From assembly GCA_035762175.1 (NCBI GenBank), contig DASTPP010000132.1:1-17949 (forward strand): a stretch of DNA of 17,949 bases, given 5' to 3'. Origin of the DNA: DASTPP01 sp035762175. Its GTDB lineage: Bacteria > Myxococcota_A > Polyangia > Polyangiales > Polyangiaceae. The translations under genes and the position numbers were made by a program. This document shows positions 9,041-16,131 of this stretch, piece after piece (position 1 is the first letter of the stretch; the number at the start of each line of letters is the position of its first letter). A model generated the notes under the pieces. That model searched no databases and was not told the DNA's origin. It saw only the letters and a list, made by a program, of their open reading frames with translations.

Positions 9041-10311
9041 CCGAGCCGTTCGACCGGAGCGCGCCCGGCGTGCGCCTCTCGCTCGTGGCTGCGCCGAACG
9101 CCGCGAGCGTCGCCCCCTTGGACCTCGGCGGCCGGCTCGTGGGCTTCACCTACGAGGACTCGGACGAGAAGGCCGACAAGCTGACGCTCGAGCTCGACAA
9201 CTTCGACCTGGCCCTCTTCGACCGCGAGGAGCTCTTCGGCGGCGCCTTGCTCGAGGCCTCGTGGGGCTACCCGGGCGTGATGGCCCCGCCCCGGCGTGCC
9301 GTGGTCAAGTCGGTCAAGGGCTTCACGACCCTGACCGTCGAAGCGCAGGCGCTCTCGGCCCTGATGAACAAGCGGGCCAAGACGCGCCGCTTCGAGGGCG
9401 CGACGCGCGCGGACGTCGTGCGCCAGGTCGCCGCCGAGTACGGCTACGCGGGGGGCCTGCTCGACGTCGAGGACACCGGGGAGCGCTACGACGTCGTGAA
9501 CCAAGCGGGCGAGACCGACGCGCGCTTTCTGAAGCGGCTCGCCGAACGCGAGCACTTCCAGTTCTACGTCGATGCCGGAGGTCTGCACTTTCATCGCCGC
9601 CGCCAGGAGGCCCCGCCCGCGCGCGTCTTCACCTGGTACGTGGGCCCCGGCTCGGGCGAGGTGCTCTCGGTGCGCGTCGAGTCGGACCTTGCAAGGCGCG
9701 TGGGCGCGGCGCGCGTGCGCGGGCGCGACCCGCTCCGGAAAGAAACGCTCGACGCCTCGTCGAACGCGGCCTCGGCGCCCCGCGCGACGCTCGGCGACGT
9801 CGTCGAGGTCGTCGACCCCGAGACGGGAGCGACCGCCCTGCAGCAGCGCAACGCCACGGCCAACGTCGCGCCGACCTCGGCGAGCTCGGCGGGGCGCGCG
9901 CAGCGCGAGGCGGACGCGCGCTTCGTCAAGGCCGAGCGCGATGCCGTCAAGCTCTCGCTGCAGGTGGTCGGCGACCCGACGCTCGCCGCGAAGACCGTGG
10001 TCGAGGTGCGCGGCATCTCGGCGCTGCTCTCGGGCAAGTACTATGTGCGCGAGGTCAAGCACACGCTCGGCGGCGGCGGCTACGTGTGCGACCTGACCCT
10101 CACGCGCGACGGCAAGGGCACGCCGGCAGGGGCCGAAGGTCGGGGCCGGCCCCAGGGCGGGGCGAAAAACGCCTACCCGACACCCGCCCCGGGCGACGGG
10201 TCGATGCAGGCGTTCGAGACCATCGACCCCGAGACGGGGGCCTCGGTGACGCAGTACCACGCGGCGGGCAAGCCCCCCGGGGCGGGCGATCCGGAGGGAG
10301 AACGACGATGA
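9037..10311 (+). CDS. Baseplate hub protein, gpD / gp27-like
   Basis: This 424-aa protein matches the phage late control D / gp27 hub family, which forms a trimer connecting the tube to the spike. Motifs in order are LGGRLVGFTYEDSDEKADKL (residues about 29-48), the ASWGYPG segment near residue 80, GATRADVVRQVAAEYGY (residues about 121-137), TDARFLKRLAEREHFQFYVD near residues 155-175, and the C-terminal ISALLSGKYYVREVKHTLGG strand pair near residues 325-345. The last 70 residues are Pro/Gly-rich and probably flexible, ending at the spike. The ATG start overlaps the LysM-like gene by ATGA, and the stop overlaps the spike ATG in the same way. The tight coupling is consistent with fixed stoichiometry of hub parts. 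Confidence 0.9.
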   Translation: MTEPFDRSAPGVRLSLVAAPNAASVAPLDLGGRLVGFTYEDSDEKADKLTLELDNFDLALFDREELFGGALLEASWGYPGVMAPPRRAVVKSVKGFTTLTVEAQALSALMNKRAKTRRFEGATRADVVRQVAAEYGYAGGLLDVEDTGERYDVVNQAGETDARFLKRLAEREHFQFYVDAGGLHFHRRRQEAPPARVFTWYVGPGSGEVLSVRVESDLARRVGAARVRGRDPLRKETLDASSNAASAPRATLGDVVEVVDPETGATALQQRNATANVAPTSASSAGRAQREADARFVKAERDAVKLSLQVVGDPTLAAKTVVEVRGISALLSGKYYVREVKHTLGGGGYVCDLTLTRDGKGTPAGAEGRGRPQGGAKNAYPTPAPGDGSMQAFETIDPETGASVTQYHAAGKPPGAGDPEGERR

Positions 10312-10892
10312 GTTCGACGACGTTCGCCGACGACCTGTCCAAACACGACACGCGCCTTTACGGCATGTACCTCGGCTACGTCACGCGCCGCGACGACCCC
10401 GAAGGGCTCGGCCGGGTGCAAGCGTGCGTGCCGGGGCTGCTCGAGCCGCACAGCGCGTGGGCCTGGCCGCTCGGGACCGCGGGCGGGGGCAGCAAGGACC
10501 GGGGCCTGTTCGCCGTGCCCGAGGAGGGCGCCGAGGTCGCGATTTTCTTTCACCAGGGCGACGTCGATGAACCTTTCTACCTTTGCGCGAATTGGGGCCG
10601 TCCCGGCGGCGAAAGCGAGGTGCCCGAGGAGGCGCAGAAGAGCCCCCCCGACAATCGCGTCTTTGCGACCGCCACGTTCCGCATCGAGCTCGACGAGTCG
10701 AACGGGGCGAGAAAACTCAAGCTGACCAACAAGAAAACCGGGGACGCGCTCCTCTTTGATGCGGAAGAGAACTCGATCACCCTCGCCGCCACGACGGCGC
10801 TCACGCTCAAGGCCGTGGGCGCGCTCACGCTCGAGGGCATCCAGATTACCATCGGCGGGCGCCTCGTTCGGCCCATCGCGGACCCCATCTGA
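10308..10892 (+). CDS. Baseplate spike protein with gp5/gpV OB-fold
   Basis: This 194-aa protein resembles the spike that sits below the hub. The ATG at 10308 overlaps the hub stop and has GGAGGGAG 9 bases upstream. Residues about 18-100 form the OB-fold of Phage_base_V / gp5 proteins: YLGYVTRRDDPEGLGRVQAC, WAWPLGTAGGG, FAVPEEGAEVAIFFHQGD and EPFYLCANW. The C-terminal third is made of short beta repeats (ITLAATTALTLKAVGALTLE, then GIQITIGG) that should form a small triple-stranded beta-helix. There is no lysozyme domain as in T4 gp5. The chain ends without a PAAR domain, and none is encoded directly after it, so the pointed tip may be formed by another protein or lie outside the window. Confidence 0.9.
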   Translation: MSSTTFADDLSKHDTRLYGMYLGYVTRRDDPEGLGRVQACVPGLLEPHSAWAWPLGTAGGGSKDRGLFAVPEEGAEVAIFFHQGDVDEPFYLCANWGRPGGESEVPEEAQKSPPDNRVFATATFRIELDESNGARKLKLTNKKTGDALLFDAEENSITLAATTALTLKAVGALTLEGIQITIGGRLVRPIADPI

Positions 10893-10897
10893 GAGGG

Positions 10898-11578
10898 ATG
10901 CGGGTGGCCTTCGTTCTTTGCGTCGAGCTCCCGGAAGTTCCGGACCCCTTTGCGTTGCCGCTGCCCGGAGGCGTCGCGATCGAAGACGTCGATCTGATGC
11001 GGATGATCCAGCCGGCGCTCACCCCCCTGGTGCCGTTCTTCAACCTCGTGGATGTCTTGGTCGCCGTGTTTAATTGCCTGAAGGCCATCCCCGACGCGCT
11101 CGGGCCGCCGCCGGACCCGACCACGCTCGCCGCCTGCCTGCCCGAGCTCGCCGAGAAGCTGAGCAAGCTCCTGAACCTGTTGCCCCAGGTGGCGTTGCCG
11201 CGCCTGCTCAAGCGCCTCTTGCTGCTGATCGTGACGACGCTCCTGACCGTGCGCAGCAAGCTCCTGCACCTGCAGCAGCAGGTCGTGCAGATCCTCGGCG
11301 TCATCGACCGGGCGAAGGAGCTCGAGGACGCGGGGCTGATGGCCATCGCGCAGTGCGCCCAGGCGAACGCGGCGCAGGAGGCGGCGAACGTGGGCAAGAG
11401 CCTGGCGGCGCTCGGCAAGCTCATCGGCCTGGTCAACCTCTTCCTCGGCCTGCTCGGGCTGCCCGAGGTGCCCGACTTCCAAGACCTCGTCGGCCGCCCC
11501 CTCGACGCCGTCATCGAGCCCCTCGACGCGCTCATCGACGTCTTCAAGGCGGCCGAGGCGGCCATCCCGCTTCCGTAA
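10898..11578 (+). CDS. Hydrophobic helical protein of unknown function in the spike-tip slot
   Basis: I do not recognise this 226-aa protein. It starts at an ATG 5 bases after the spike stop, with GAGAGGG upstream, and ends 7 bases before the gp25-like gene, so it is clearly part of the baseplate operon. The N-terminal 30 residues are Pro-rich (ELPEVPDPFALPLPGG), and a similar LPEVPDFQDL motif recurs near residue 190. Between them run mostly leucine-rich amphipathic helices: residues about 40-60 (PLVPFFNLVDVLVAVFNCL), about 88-118 (LLNLLPQVALPRLLKRLLLL, then IVTTLLTV) and about 165-185 (LAALGKLIGLVNLFLGLLGL). At least one could insert in a membrane. A coiled-coil-like stretch lies at about 120-150. 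In related operons this slot often carries a PAAR tip, so a tip substitute, tape-like component or membrane-active effector are all possible; none is shown. Confidence 0.7.
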   Translation: MRVAFVLCVELPEVPDPFALPLPGGVAIEDVDLMRMIQPALTPLVPFFNLVDVLVAVFNCLKAIPDALGPPPDPTTLAACLPELAEKLSKLLNLLPQVALPRLLKRLLLLIVTTLLTVRSKLLHLQQQVVQILGVIDRAKELEDAGLMAIAQCAQANAAQEAANVGKSLAALGKLIGLVNLFLGLLGLPEVPDFQDLVGRPLDAVIEPLDALIDVFKAAEAAIPLP

Positions 11579-11585
11579 GCACATC

Positions 11586-11984
11586 ATGACGAGCGGAGCG
11601 CTGCAGAAGGGGCTACTCACCGCCCTGCGCCGAGACCAGAAGCGCGACTTCGCGTCGGGCGAAGGCGCCGCCTTGCTGGCTTCGAAGGTCGAACAGGTGC
11701 TCGCGACCGAGGGCGAGACCCAGCGGTCGTCGGGCGAGCTGCCGTGGCGCACGCGCTTCGGCTCGGGGCTGCACCTTTTGCGCCACAAGCTCACGGGGCC
11801 GGCGTTCCGCGAGCTCGCGCGCGTCTACGTACGGGATGCGCTCGCGAGGTGGGTGCCCGAAGCCGAGCTCACCGGCTTCGAGGTGCTCGAGGACGGCGAC
11901 GTCGTGACCCTGCGCGTGCGCTTTCGGGCGCGCGCGGGCGCGGGAGCGGGCGGCGAGGTGCGCCTGACCCTCCCCGCGGCATGA
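11586..11984 (+). CDS. Baseplate wedge protein, gp25-like
   Basis: This 132-aa product matches the GPW/gp25 wedge family, whose members form the inner ring of the baseplate and help start sheath assembly. Features are an N-terminal helix region (residues 1-40), the LPWRTRFGSGLHLLRHKLTG segment (residues about 52-71) corresponding to the family's pGerpw-fGsgl signature, the helix AFRELARVYVRDALARWVPE, and C-terminal beta strands FEVLEDGDVVTLRVRFRA. The ATG at 11586 follows the hydrophobic-protein gene by 7 bases and has no strong Shine-Dalgarno. It is the last plus-strand gene before the operon is interrupted by the minus-strand enzyme gene; its usual partner gpJ/gp6 lies 1.4 kb downstream. 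Confidence 0.88.
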   Translation: MTSGALQKGLLTALRRDQKRDFASGEGAALLASKVEQVLATEGETQRSSGELPWRTRFGSGLHLLRHKLTGPAFRELARVYVRDALARWVPEAELTGFEVLEDGDVVTLRVRFRARAGAGAGGEVRLTLPAA

Positions 11985-12000
11985 CGGGGGCCCGGCCGTC

Positions 12001-12018
12001 GCGGCCCTCGGGGGCCGC
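12001..12018. terminator. Hairpin between convergent genes
   Basis: GCGGCCC-TCGG-GGGCCGC is a perfect 7-bp stem in the 44-bp gap between the gp25-like gene (plus) and the ADP-ribosyltransferase-like gene (minus). An overlapping alternative stem (GGCCG-TCG-CGGCC) lies just upstream. The position between convergent stops suits a bidirectional terminator, although neither strand has a clear T tract. Confidence 0.4.
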
Positions 12019-12028
12019 ACAGGCCGCT

Positions 12029-12949
12029 TCAGTAGAGCTGGTTCAGGGCCTTCCGTTGGGTGGCGCTGTGCTGCTTGAGACGCTCCTTCACCTCGCGTTC
12101 GACGTCGCGCAGGTCGAGCGCCGGCGCCCGGCCCTCCTGCACGCGGTTCGCGATCCGGTCGCCCCGCAGTCCGTCGACGACCGTCGTGACGAGCTTCGCG
12201 ACCACCTTCCCGTCGAGCCCGACGCTCAGCGGCTTCTGCGCCGAAGGGAATGGCGCCGAGCGGAGCGCCGGGTCTTCCGACATGGCCTTGTAGGTCGAGA
12301 GCATGAAGAGGTTCCACGCCTTCGGCAGTGCCGTCCCGGCGTTCGGCGTCACGCGGTGGACGGTGAACTCGGTCTTCGTCGCCCCGACGCAGCGCACGTT
12401 CACCTCGAGGGCGCCGAGCACGTGCTCCGGCGGCACCCCCAGCGAGGTGACCTCGCGGGCGTAGGCCAGGTGCGGCGCGAGCAACTCCTGCATGCGATAG
12501 AGCTCGAGCCACGAGCGCACCGCGCACACGTAGATTCGCGTCCGACGTTCGGGGAAGGGCAGCTTTTTCGGATCGAAGGGGAAGAGGGTCGTGACGGCGA
12601 AGTCGAGCGAGAGGCTGACGGAGAAGCGCGTGTCCATGTCGAGGTTGCCCAGCCGGATGACCGCCGCGGGCCCGAAGTCTTTCGTCGGGTCGCCGCCGTC
12701 CGGCTTGTGGCGCGCGTACTTCTCGAGGGCGCTCTCGCGCGGGAAGAACCCGTCCACGAAGATCGCCTCCGGCTGGCGCGTGTCGCCGCGGAACGCGACG
12801 GGCCAGCTCCCGTCGGCCGTCTCGAAGAAGCGGAACTCGTGCCTCTCGACGGCCACGCTGCCCAGCGTGTCGAACGCGAGCCGTGCCTGATCTTTGGAGA
12901 GGCGGGCCAGTTCCTCCTTGGTCGGTATCGACGGCGGGATGTAGAACAT
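12029..12949 (-). CDS. Putative mono-ADP-ribosyltransferase effector (cholera/pertussis-type)
   Basis: This 306-aa protein is encoded opposite to all its neighbours. Residues 51-68 (VAFRGDTRQPEAIFVDGF) match the NAD-binding arginine region of cholera/pertussis-type ADP-ribosyltransferases (YRxDSRPPexif-xGF), with R54 as the expected catalytic arginine. Residues 109-116 (FSVSLSLD) fit the STS region, with S110-V111-S112 in place of S-T-S. A strand IYVCAV (139-144) follows, as in cholera toxin (IYVIAT). Residues 166-173 (EVTSLGVP) align with the cholera toxin segment EVSALGGIP, which contains catalytic E112, so E166 is the predicted catalytic glutamate; A164 replaces the first Glu of the ExE motif. 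About 100 C-terminal residues are mostly helical and unassigned. No signal peptide is visible. An AGGA ribosome site precedes the ATG. G+C is lower than in the tail genes. The acceptor substrate is unknown. The family assignment rests on my motif alignment only. Confidence 0.72.
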   Translation of the reverse strand: MFYIPPSIPTKEELARLSKDQARLAFDTLGSVAVERHEFRFFETADGSWPVAFRGDTRQPEAIFVDGFFPRESALEKYARHKPDGGDPTKDFGPAAVIRLGNLDMDTRFSVSLSLDFAVTTLFPFDPKKLPFPERRTRIYVCAVRSWLELYRMQELLAPHLAYAREVTSLGVPPEHVLGALEVNVRCVGATKTEFTVHRVTPNAGTALPKAWNLFMLSTYKAMSEDPALRSAPFPSAQKPLSVGLDGKVVAKLVTTVVDGLRGDRIANRVQEGRAPALDLRDVEREVKERLKQHSATQRKALNQLY

Positions 12950-13364
12950 GTCGGGATCCTATCAGGGCGACCGACGGCCCGACCAAGGGCGAGCCGCGCG
13001 GGGCGTTTCGGCGCGCCCCTGCCGAACGATGACGCGGCGGGGGCGGAGGTCGTCAGGAGCGCAGACGCACCCCCGCTTCGGGGCCGAGGCCCGCGGGGGG
13101 CTGGCCGCGGTCACGACGATCGCCACCTCGGGGCGAACCGATACCCCCCAGGCGAGGGGGGCAACGCGGCGAAGGTTCGGCCGCGCCAAGAGCGTTGGGC
13201 TCCGGTGTGCTCGCCACCGACAACGGGCACCTTGTCGCCCACCGTAACCGGTTGAAGCGGGCCCCGGGGGTAGCCTTCGAAACGTGCCACGAAAGGCGCG
13301 CCCCAGCGTCTGTCCCCGCACGTGCTCTCCCGGCCTTGCTCCCTCGGAAGGGACCTCTGCGCGC
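12950..13364. other. 415-bp divergent gene-free region
   Basis: This gap separates the start of the minus-strand ADP-ribosyltransferase-like gene from the start of the plus-strand gpJ-like gene and must carry any promoters for both. I see a GC hairpin at 13144-13161 (six C, loop AGGCGA, six G), the bipartite repeat copy B at 13310-13341, and no convincing protein. Open frames cross it on both strands but have no recognisable sequence or ribosome site. TAGGAT just upstream of the minus-strand start could be a -10-like element, but it also contains the AGGA ribosome site and lacks a well-placed -35. Confidence 0.45.
13310..13341 (+). repeat. Bipartite intergenic repeat, copy B
   Basis: CTGTCCCCGC, a 10-base spacer of different sequence, then CCGGCCTTGCTC, ending 23 bases before the gpJ-like start codon. 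Both blocks and their spacing are identical to copy A at 4465-4496. Conservation of the blocks but not of the spacer suggests a recognition element rather than a recent random duplication. Confidence 0.5.
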
Positions 13365-14876
13365 ATGGCCATCCTGCCCGAAAGCCTCGACTACACCGCC
13401 CGCGACTTCGACGCGCTGCGCACGCGTCTCTACGCCCTCATCCAGAGTACCTTCCCCGAGTGGACCGACGACGGCGTCGCCGGCTTCGGCAACGTGCTGG
13501 TCGAGATGTACGCCTTCGTCGGCGACGTGCTCAGTTACTACCTCGACAACCAGGCGAGAGAGTCGCGCCTCGTGACGGCCACCCAGCGTACGAGCGTGAT
13601 CGCGCTCGCCCGTATGCTCGGCTACCGCCTCGCCGGGGCCCGGGCCGCGACCGCCGTCGTACGCTTCACGCTCGCGCGCCCGCCGCTCGCCGCCGTCGTC
13701 TTCCCGGCGGGCACGGTGGTACGCACGCACGAGGTGACCGAGCCCCTACGCTTTCAGCTCCTCGCCCCCGTCACCATCCCCGCCGGCGCCGACCCGCCCG
13801 CGGCCGATGGCGTCGTCGAACATTCGGCAACGCACACGCAAGCTTTTGACGCACGTGCTCTCGGCGGCACGGACGTCCCGCTCGACTTCGCGCCCTTCCT
13901 CGACGGTTCGGCCGTCGTCACGGCGGGCAACGGCGCCTTCACCGAGCTCGAGAGCTTGCTCTCGGCCGGGCCCAACGACCGAGCGTTTCTCGCGCTCGTC
14001 GACCAGGCCGATCGCGCCATGTTGCGCTTCGAGAACGGCACGAGCGGCGCGCCGCCCACGGGCACGCTCGAAGTTAGGTACAAGACGGGCGGGGGCGCGG
14101 CGGGCAACGTCGAGGCGGGGAGGCTCGTCGTGCTCGAGGGCGCCTTCGCGGACGTGGCCGGCCGACCCGTGCAAGTCACCGTCACCAACCCCGAGCGCGC
14201 CTCGGGCGGCATCGACCGGCAGTCGCTCGCCTCGGCGAAGCTGCTCGCGCCCGAGAGCCTGCGGGCGCTGACGCGCTCGGTGGGGCGCGAGGACTTCGAA
14301 ATCAACGCCCGGCGCCTGCCCGCCGTCGCGCGCGCGCTGATGCTCACCTCGAACGAAGACCCGACCATCGCCGAGAACAGCGGCGTGCTCTACGTCGTGC
14401 CCCGAGGCGGGGGGCCGCCGACCCCGGCGCTCAAAAACCTCGTGCTCCACCAGGTCACGGTCGTCTACCCCTGCACGCTGACCTTCCAGGTGAGCGTGCA
14501 AGACCCGGTCTACAAAGCGGTCGACGTGTCGGCCCGCCTCTACCTGCGCCCGGGCGAGGCCACCTCGGTCGTACGCGACCGCGTGCGAACACGCCTCGCC
14601 GCGTTCTTCCGCGTGAGCGAACCCGACGGCACGCCGAACCCGCGGGTCGACTTCGGCTTCAACGTCAAGGACGCCGAAGGGCGCGTCGCGGGCGAACTCG
14701 CCTGGTCGGACGTGTTCGACGTCGTGCGCGACACCCCAGGGATTCGCAAAGTCGGCGGGGGCGTGGGCGACCTGCGCCTGAACGGCCTGCCCGCTGACGT
14801 CAAGCTCGCCCCACGCGAGTTCCCCGTGCTCGGCGACGTGGCCCTCACCGACGGGGACACGGGGGCCCACCTCTAA
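13365..14876 (+). CDS. Baseplate assembly protein, gpJ / gp6-like
   Basis: This 503-aa protein matches the baseplate J / gp6 family that builds the outer wedge ring. I prefer the ATG at 13365 because its product begins with the family's typical opening (MAILPESLDYTARDFDALRT); an upstream GTG at 13284 would add a basic tail lacking family character. Residues about 20-90 show the expected WTDDGVAGFGNVLVEMYAFV and LSYYLDNQARESRLVTATQR, followed by ALARMLGYRLAGARAATAVV. The C-terminal half has a FEINARRLPAVARALM segment and a beta-alpha region around VSVQDPVYKAVDVSARLYLR, also typical. A GGAAGGGA motif lies 12 or more bases upstream, a loose ribosome site. The stop TAA overlaps the next ATG (TAATG). 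The protein normally pairs with gp25 and gpI-like proteins, both present. Confidence 0.9.
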   Translation: MAILPESLDYTARDFDALRTRLYALIQSTFPEWTDDGVAGFGNVLVEMYAFVGDVLSYYLDNQARESRLVTATQRTSVIALARMLGYRLAGARAATAVVRFTLARPPLAAVVFPAGTVVRTHEVTEPLRFQLLAPVTIPAGADPPAADGVVEHSATHTQAFDARALGGTDVPLDFAPFLDGSAVVTAGNGAFTELESLLSAGPNDRAFLALVDQADRAMLRFENGTSGAPPTGTLEVRYKTGGGAAGNVEAGRLVVLEGAFADVAGRPVQVTVTNPERASGGIDRQSLASAKLLAPESLRALTRSVGREDFEINARRLPAVARALMLTSNEDPTIAENSGVLYVVPRGGGPPTPALKNLVLHQVTVVYPCTLTFQVSVQDPVYKAVDVSARLYLRPGEATSVVRDRVRTRLAAFFRVSEPDGTPNPRVDFGFNVKDAEGRVAGELAWSDVFDVVRDTPGIRKVGGGVGDLRLNGLPADVKLAPREFPVLGDVALTDGDTGAHL

Positions 14877-15436
14877 TGCCGGTCGAAAACCCCGGCTTCG
14901 AGGCGCCCGGCGCGGCCCCCTGGGAGGCGGCGGGCTGGACGCTCGTGACCCAGGCGCGGGGCCGGCGCTTCGCCGCCTTCCGGCCGCCGCCGGTGCCCGG
15001 TGTCGAGGACTTCGAAACGTGGGCGGCTTGGAATGACGTGTTCGGCCCCAGCGACCTCGCCGTTGCGCTCTTCGACCCGCTCGCCCCCGAGGGGCGCGAA
15101 GACTTCGAAGAGGGGTGGGGGAACGCCCCCTTTTTGACCGAACTCGAGCCCGCCCTCCTCGTCCTGGCCCCCTTCCGGGGCGGCGCCGAGGCCGACGGGT
15201 TCGAGGCCGCATGGGTGCCGCCGCCCGCCTTCTCGTGGGCCGACGTCGCCTCCGCCTCGGCGCTCTTTGGCGACGCACCCCTCGAGCGCTTCGAGGCGGG
15301 CTGGCGCGGCAACGAGGCCTTCCTCTGGGCGTGGGCGGCGGTGCCCTCGACCCCGGCCTCGTTCGACGGCGGGGCGGGCGGGCAAGAGACCTTCTCGGGC
15401 GCCTGGACGCCCATGACGACGCTCGGAGGGCCCTGA
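14876..15436 (+). CDS. DFExxW repeat protein, possible fibre or baseplate accessory
   Basis: This 186-aa protein is coupled to the gpJ-like gene by a TAATG overlap. I do not recognise a named family. It opens with a NPGFEAPG motif reminiscent of jelly-roll or carbohydrate-binding modules. It then carries about five diverged units of 30-34 residues, each centred on a [E/D]xFExxW motif: F46 (VEDFETW), F77 (REDFEEGW), F109 (ADGFEAAW), F139 (LERFEAGW) and F173 (ETFSGAW, weakest). A second aromatic anchor precedes four of these by 8-11 residues (F66, F100, F131, F163). The chain is acidic and rich in aromatics, with no signal peptide. Its location between gpJ and gpI, where fibre-attachment genes are common, suggests a surface or adaptor role. 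Confidence 0.65.
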   Translation: MPVENPGFEAPGAAPWEAAGWTLVTQARGRRFAAFRPPPVPGVEDFETWAAWNDVFGPSDLAVALFDPLAPEGREDFEEGWGNAPFLTELEPALLVLAPFRGGAEADGFEAAWVPPPAFSWADVASASALFGDAPLERFEAGWRGNEAFLWAWAAVPSTPASFDGGAGGQETFSGAWTPMTTLGGP

Positions 15437-15438
15437 CG

Positions 15439-16131
15439 ATGGCCGAAGCCGACTGGAGCTACTTGAACGACGGGCTTCCCGCCGCCTCGGTCGACCGCGG
15501 CGTGACCGCCGGCGTCGCCAGCCCCCCGGGGGGCGGCACCTTCGTCTTCGGCTTCAACTCGCTCGGCGTGGCGACGGGCGCCGTCGCCCTCTTCGTCAAC
15601 CTGCCGGGCTTCGCCCCCATGGCGAAAGGGGCTTCGATCCGCGGCTGCCTGCAGCGCGGCCCGGGCGGGGGGGCGAGGGGGTTCTCGCCGTTCCTCTTTC
15701 TGTGCGGCCAGGGCACGTCGGTCAACGACCAGGCCTACCTCTTGGGCCTGTCGGACGACGACCCGCACCGCGTCGTGCTGCGCAAGGGCGCGGTCGCGGG
15801 CGGCGTGCCCCCGGACGGCCCGGGCACCTTGCTCCAGTCGGGCGAGAGCTTCGCCCAGGGCACGTGGCTCCACCTTCGGCTCGACGCCATCGTCAACGGC
15901 AACGGCGACGTCGTGCTCGCCGCCTTCAAAAACGACCTCGCGCTCCGCCCGCTCGGCACGCCCCCCGACTGGCAGCCCATCCCGGGGATGCCTTCGTTCG
16001 TCGACGACCAACTCGGCATTAACGCGGGCTCGCAGCCGCTCACCTCGGGCCGGGGCGGCTTCGGCTTCGCGGTGCGCGACGTGACGCGGCGGGGCTTCTT
16101 TGACCACCTCGAGCTGGGGAGACAGGTGTGA
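15439..16131 (+). CDS. Probable beta-sandwich (lectin/ConA-like) tail protein
   Basis: This 230-aa protein starts at an ATG 3 bases after the preceding stop. The sequence is beta-rich and Gly-rich, with strand-like segments GTFVFGFNSLGVATGAVALF (residues about 33-52), FSPFLFLCGQG (about 82-92), GTWLHLRLDAIVNGNGDVVL (about 142-161) and GGFGFAVRDVTRRGFFDHLE near the C-terminus. The pattern 'wlhlrldai...G.gdv.l' followed by a closing 'G.gGFGf.v....r..ffDhLel' is typical of concanavalin A/laminin G-like folds used in phage fibres and glycan-binding proteins. No catalytic motif is seen. Placed among baseplate genes, it may be a receptor-binding or adaptor part. The fold is inferred from pattern; the gene call is firm. 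The stop overlaps the next GTG. Confidence 0.65.
   Translation: MAEADWSYLNDGLPAASVDRGVTAGVASPPGGGTFVFGFNSLGVATGAVALFVNLPGFAPMAKGASIRGCLQRGPGGGARGFSPFLFLCGQGTSVNDQAYLLGLSDDDPHRVVLRKGAVAGGVPPDGPGTLLQSGESFAQGTWLHLRLDAIVNGNGDVVLAAFKNDLALRPLGTPPDWQPIPGMPSFVDDQLGINAGSQPLTSGRGGFGFAVRDVTRRGFFDHLELGRQV

Noticed and set aside
10308..10892. A PAAR or lysozyme domain within the spike gene
   Set aside because: Only the OB-fold and a short beta-repeat tail can be seen; neither a lysozyme segment nor a PAAR pattern is present.
12950..12990. Promoter for the minus-strand gene (TAGGAT with an upstream TTGGTC)
   Set aside because: The spacing is about 19 bases, the -35 match is poor, and the -10-like element sits six bases from the start codon, where it serves better as a ribosome site.
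13284..13364. Upstream GTG as the start of the gpJ-like gene
   Set aside because: It would add a basic, Pro-rich 27-residue tail unlike the family and would place the bipartite repeat inside the coding region. The ATG at 13365 gives the typical N-terminus.
12962..13372. Possible small genes in the 415-bp divergent gap
   Set aside because: Open frames exist on both strands, but their translations are Arg/Pro/Gly-rich with no ribosome sites or motifs.
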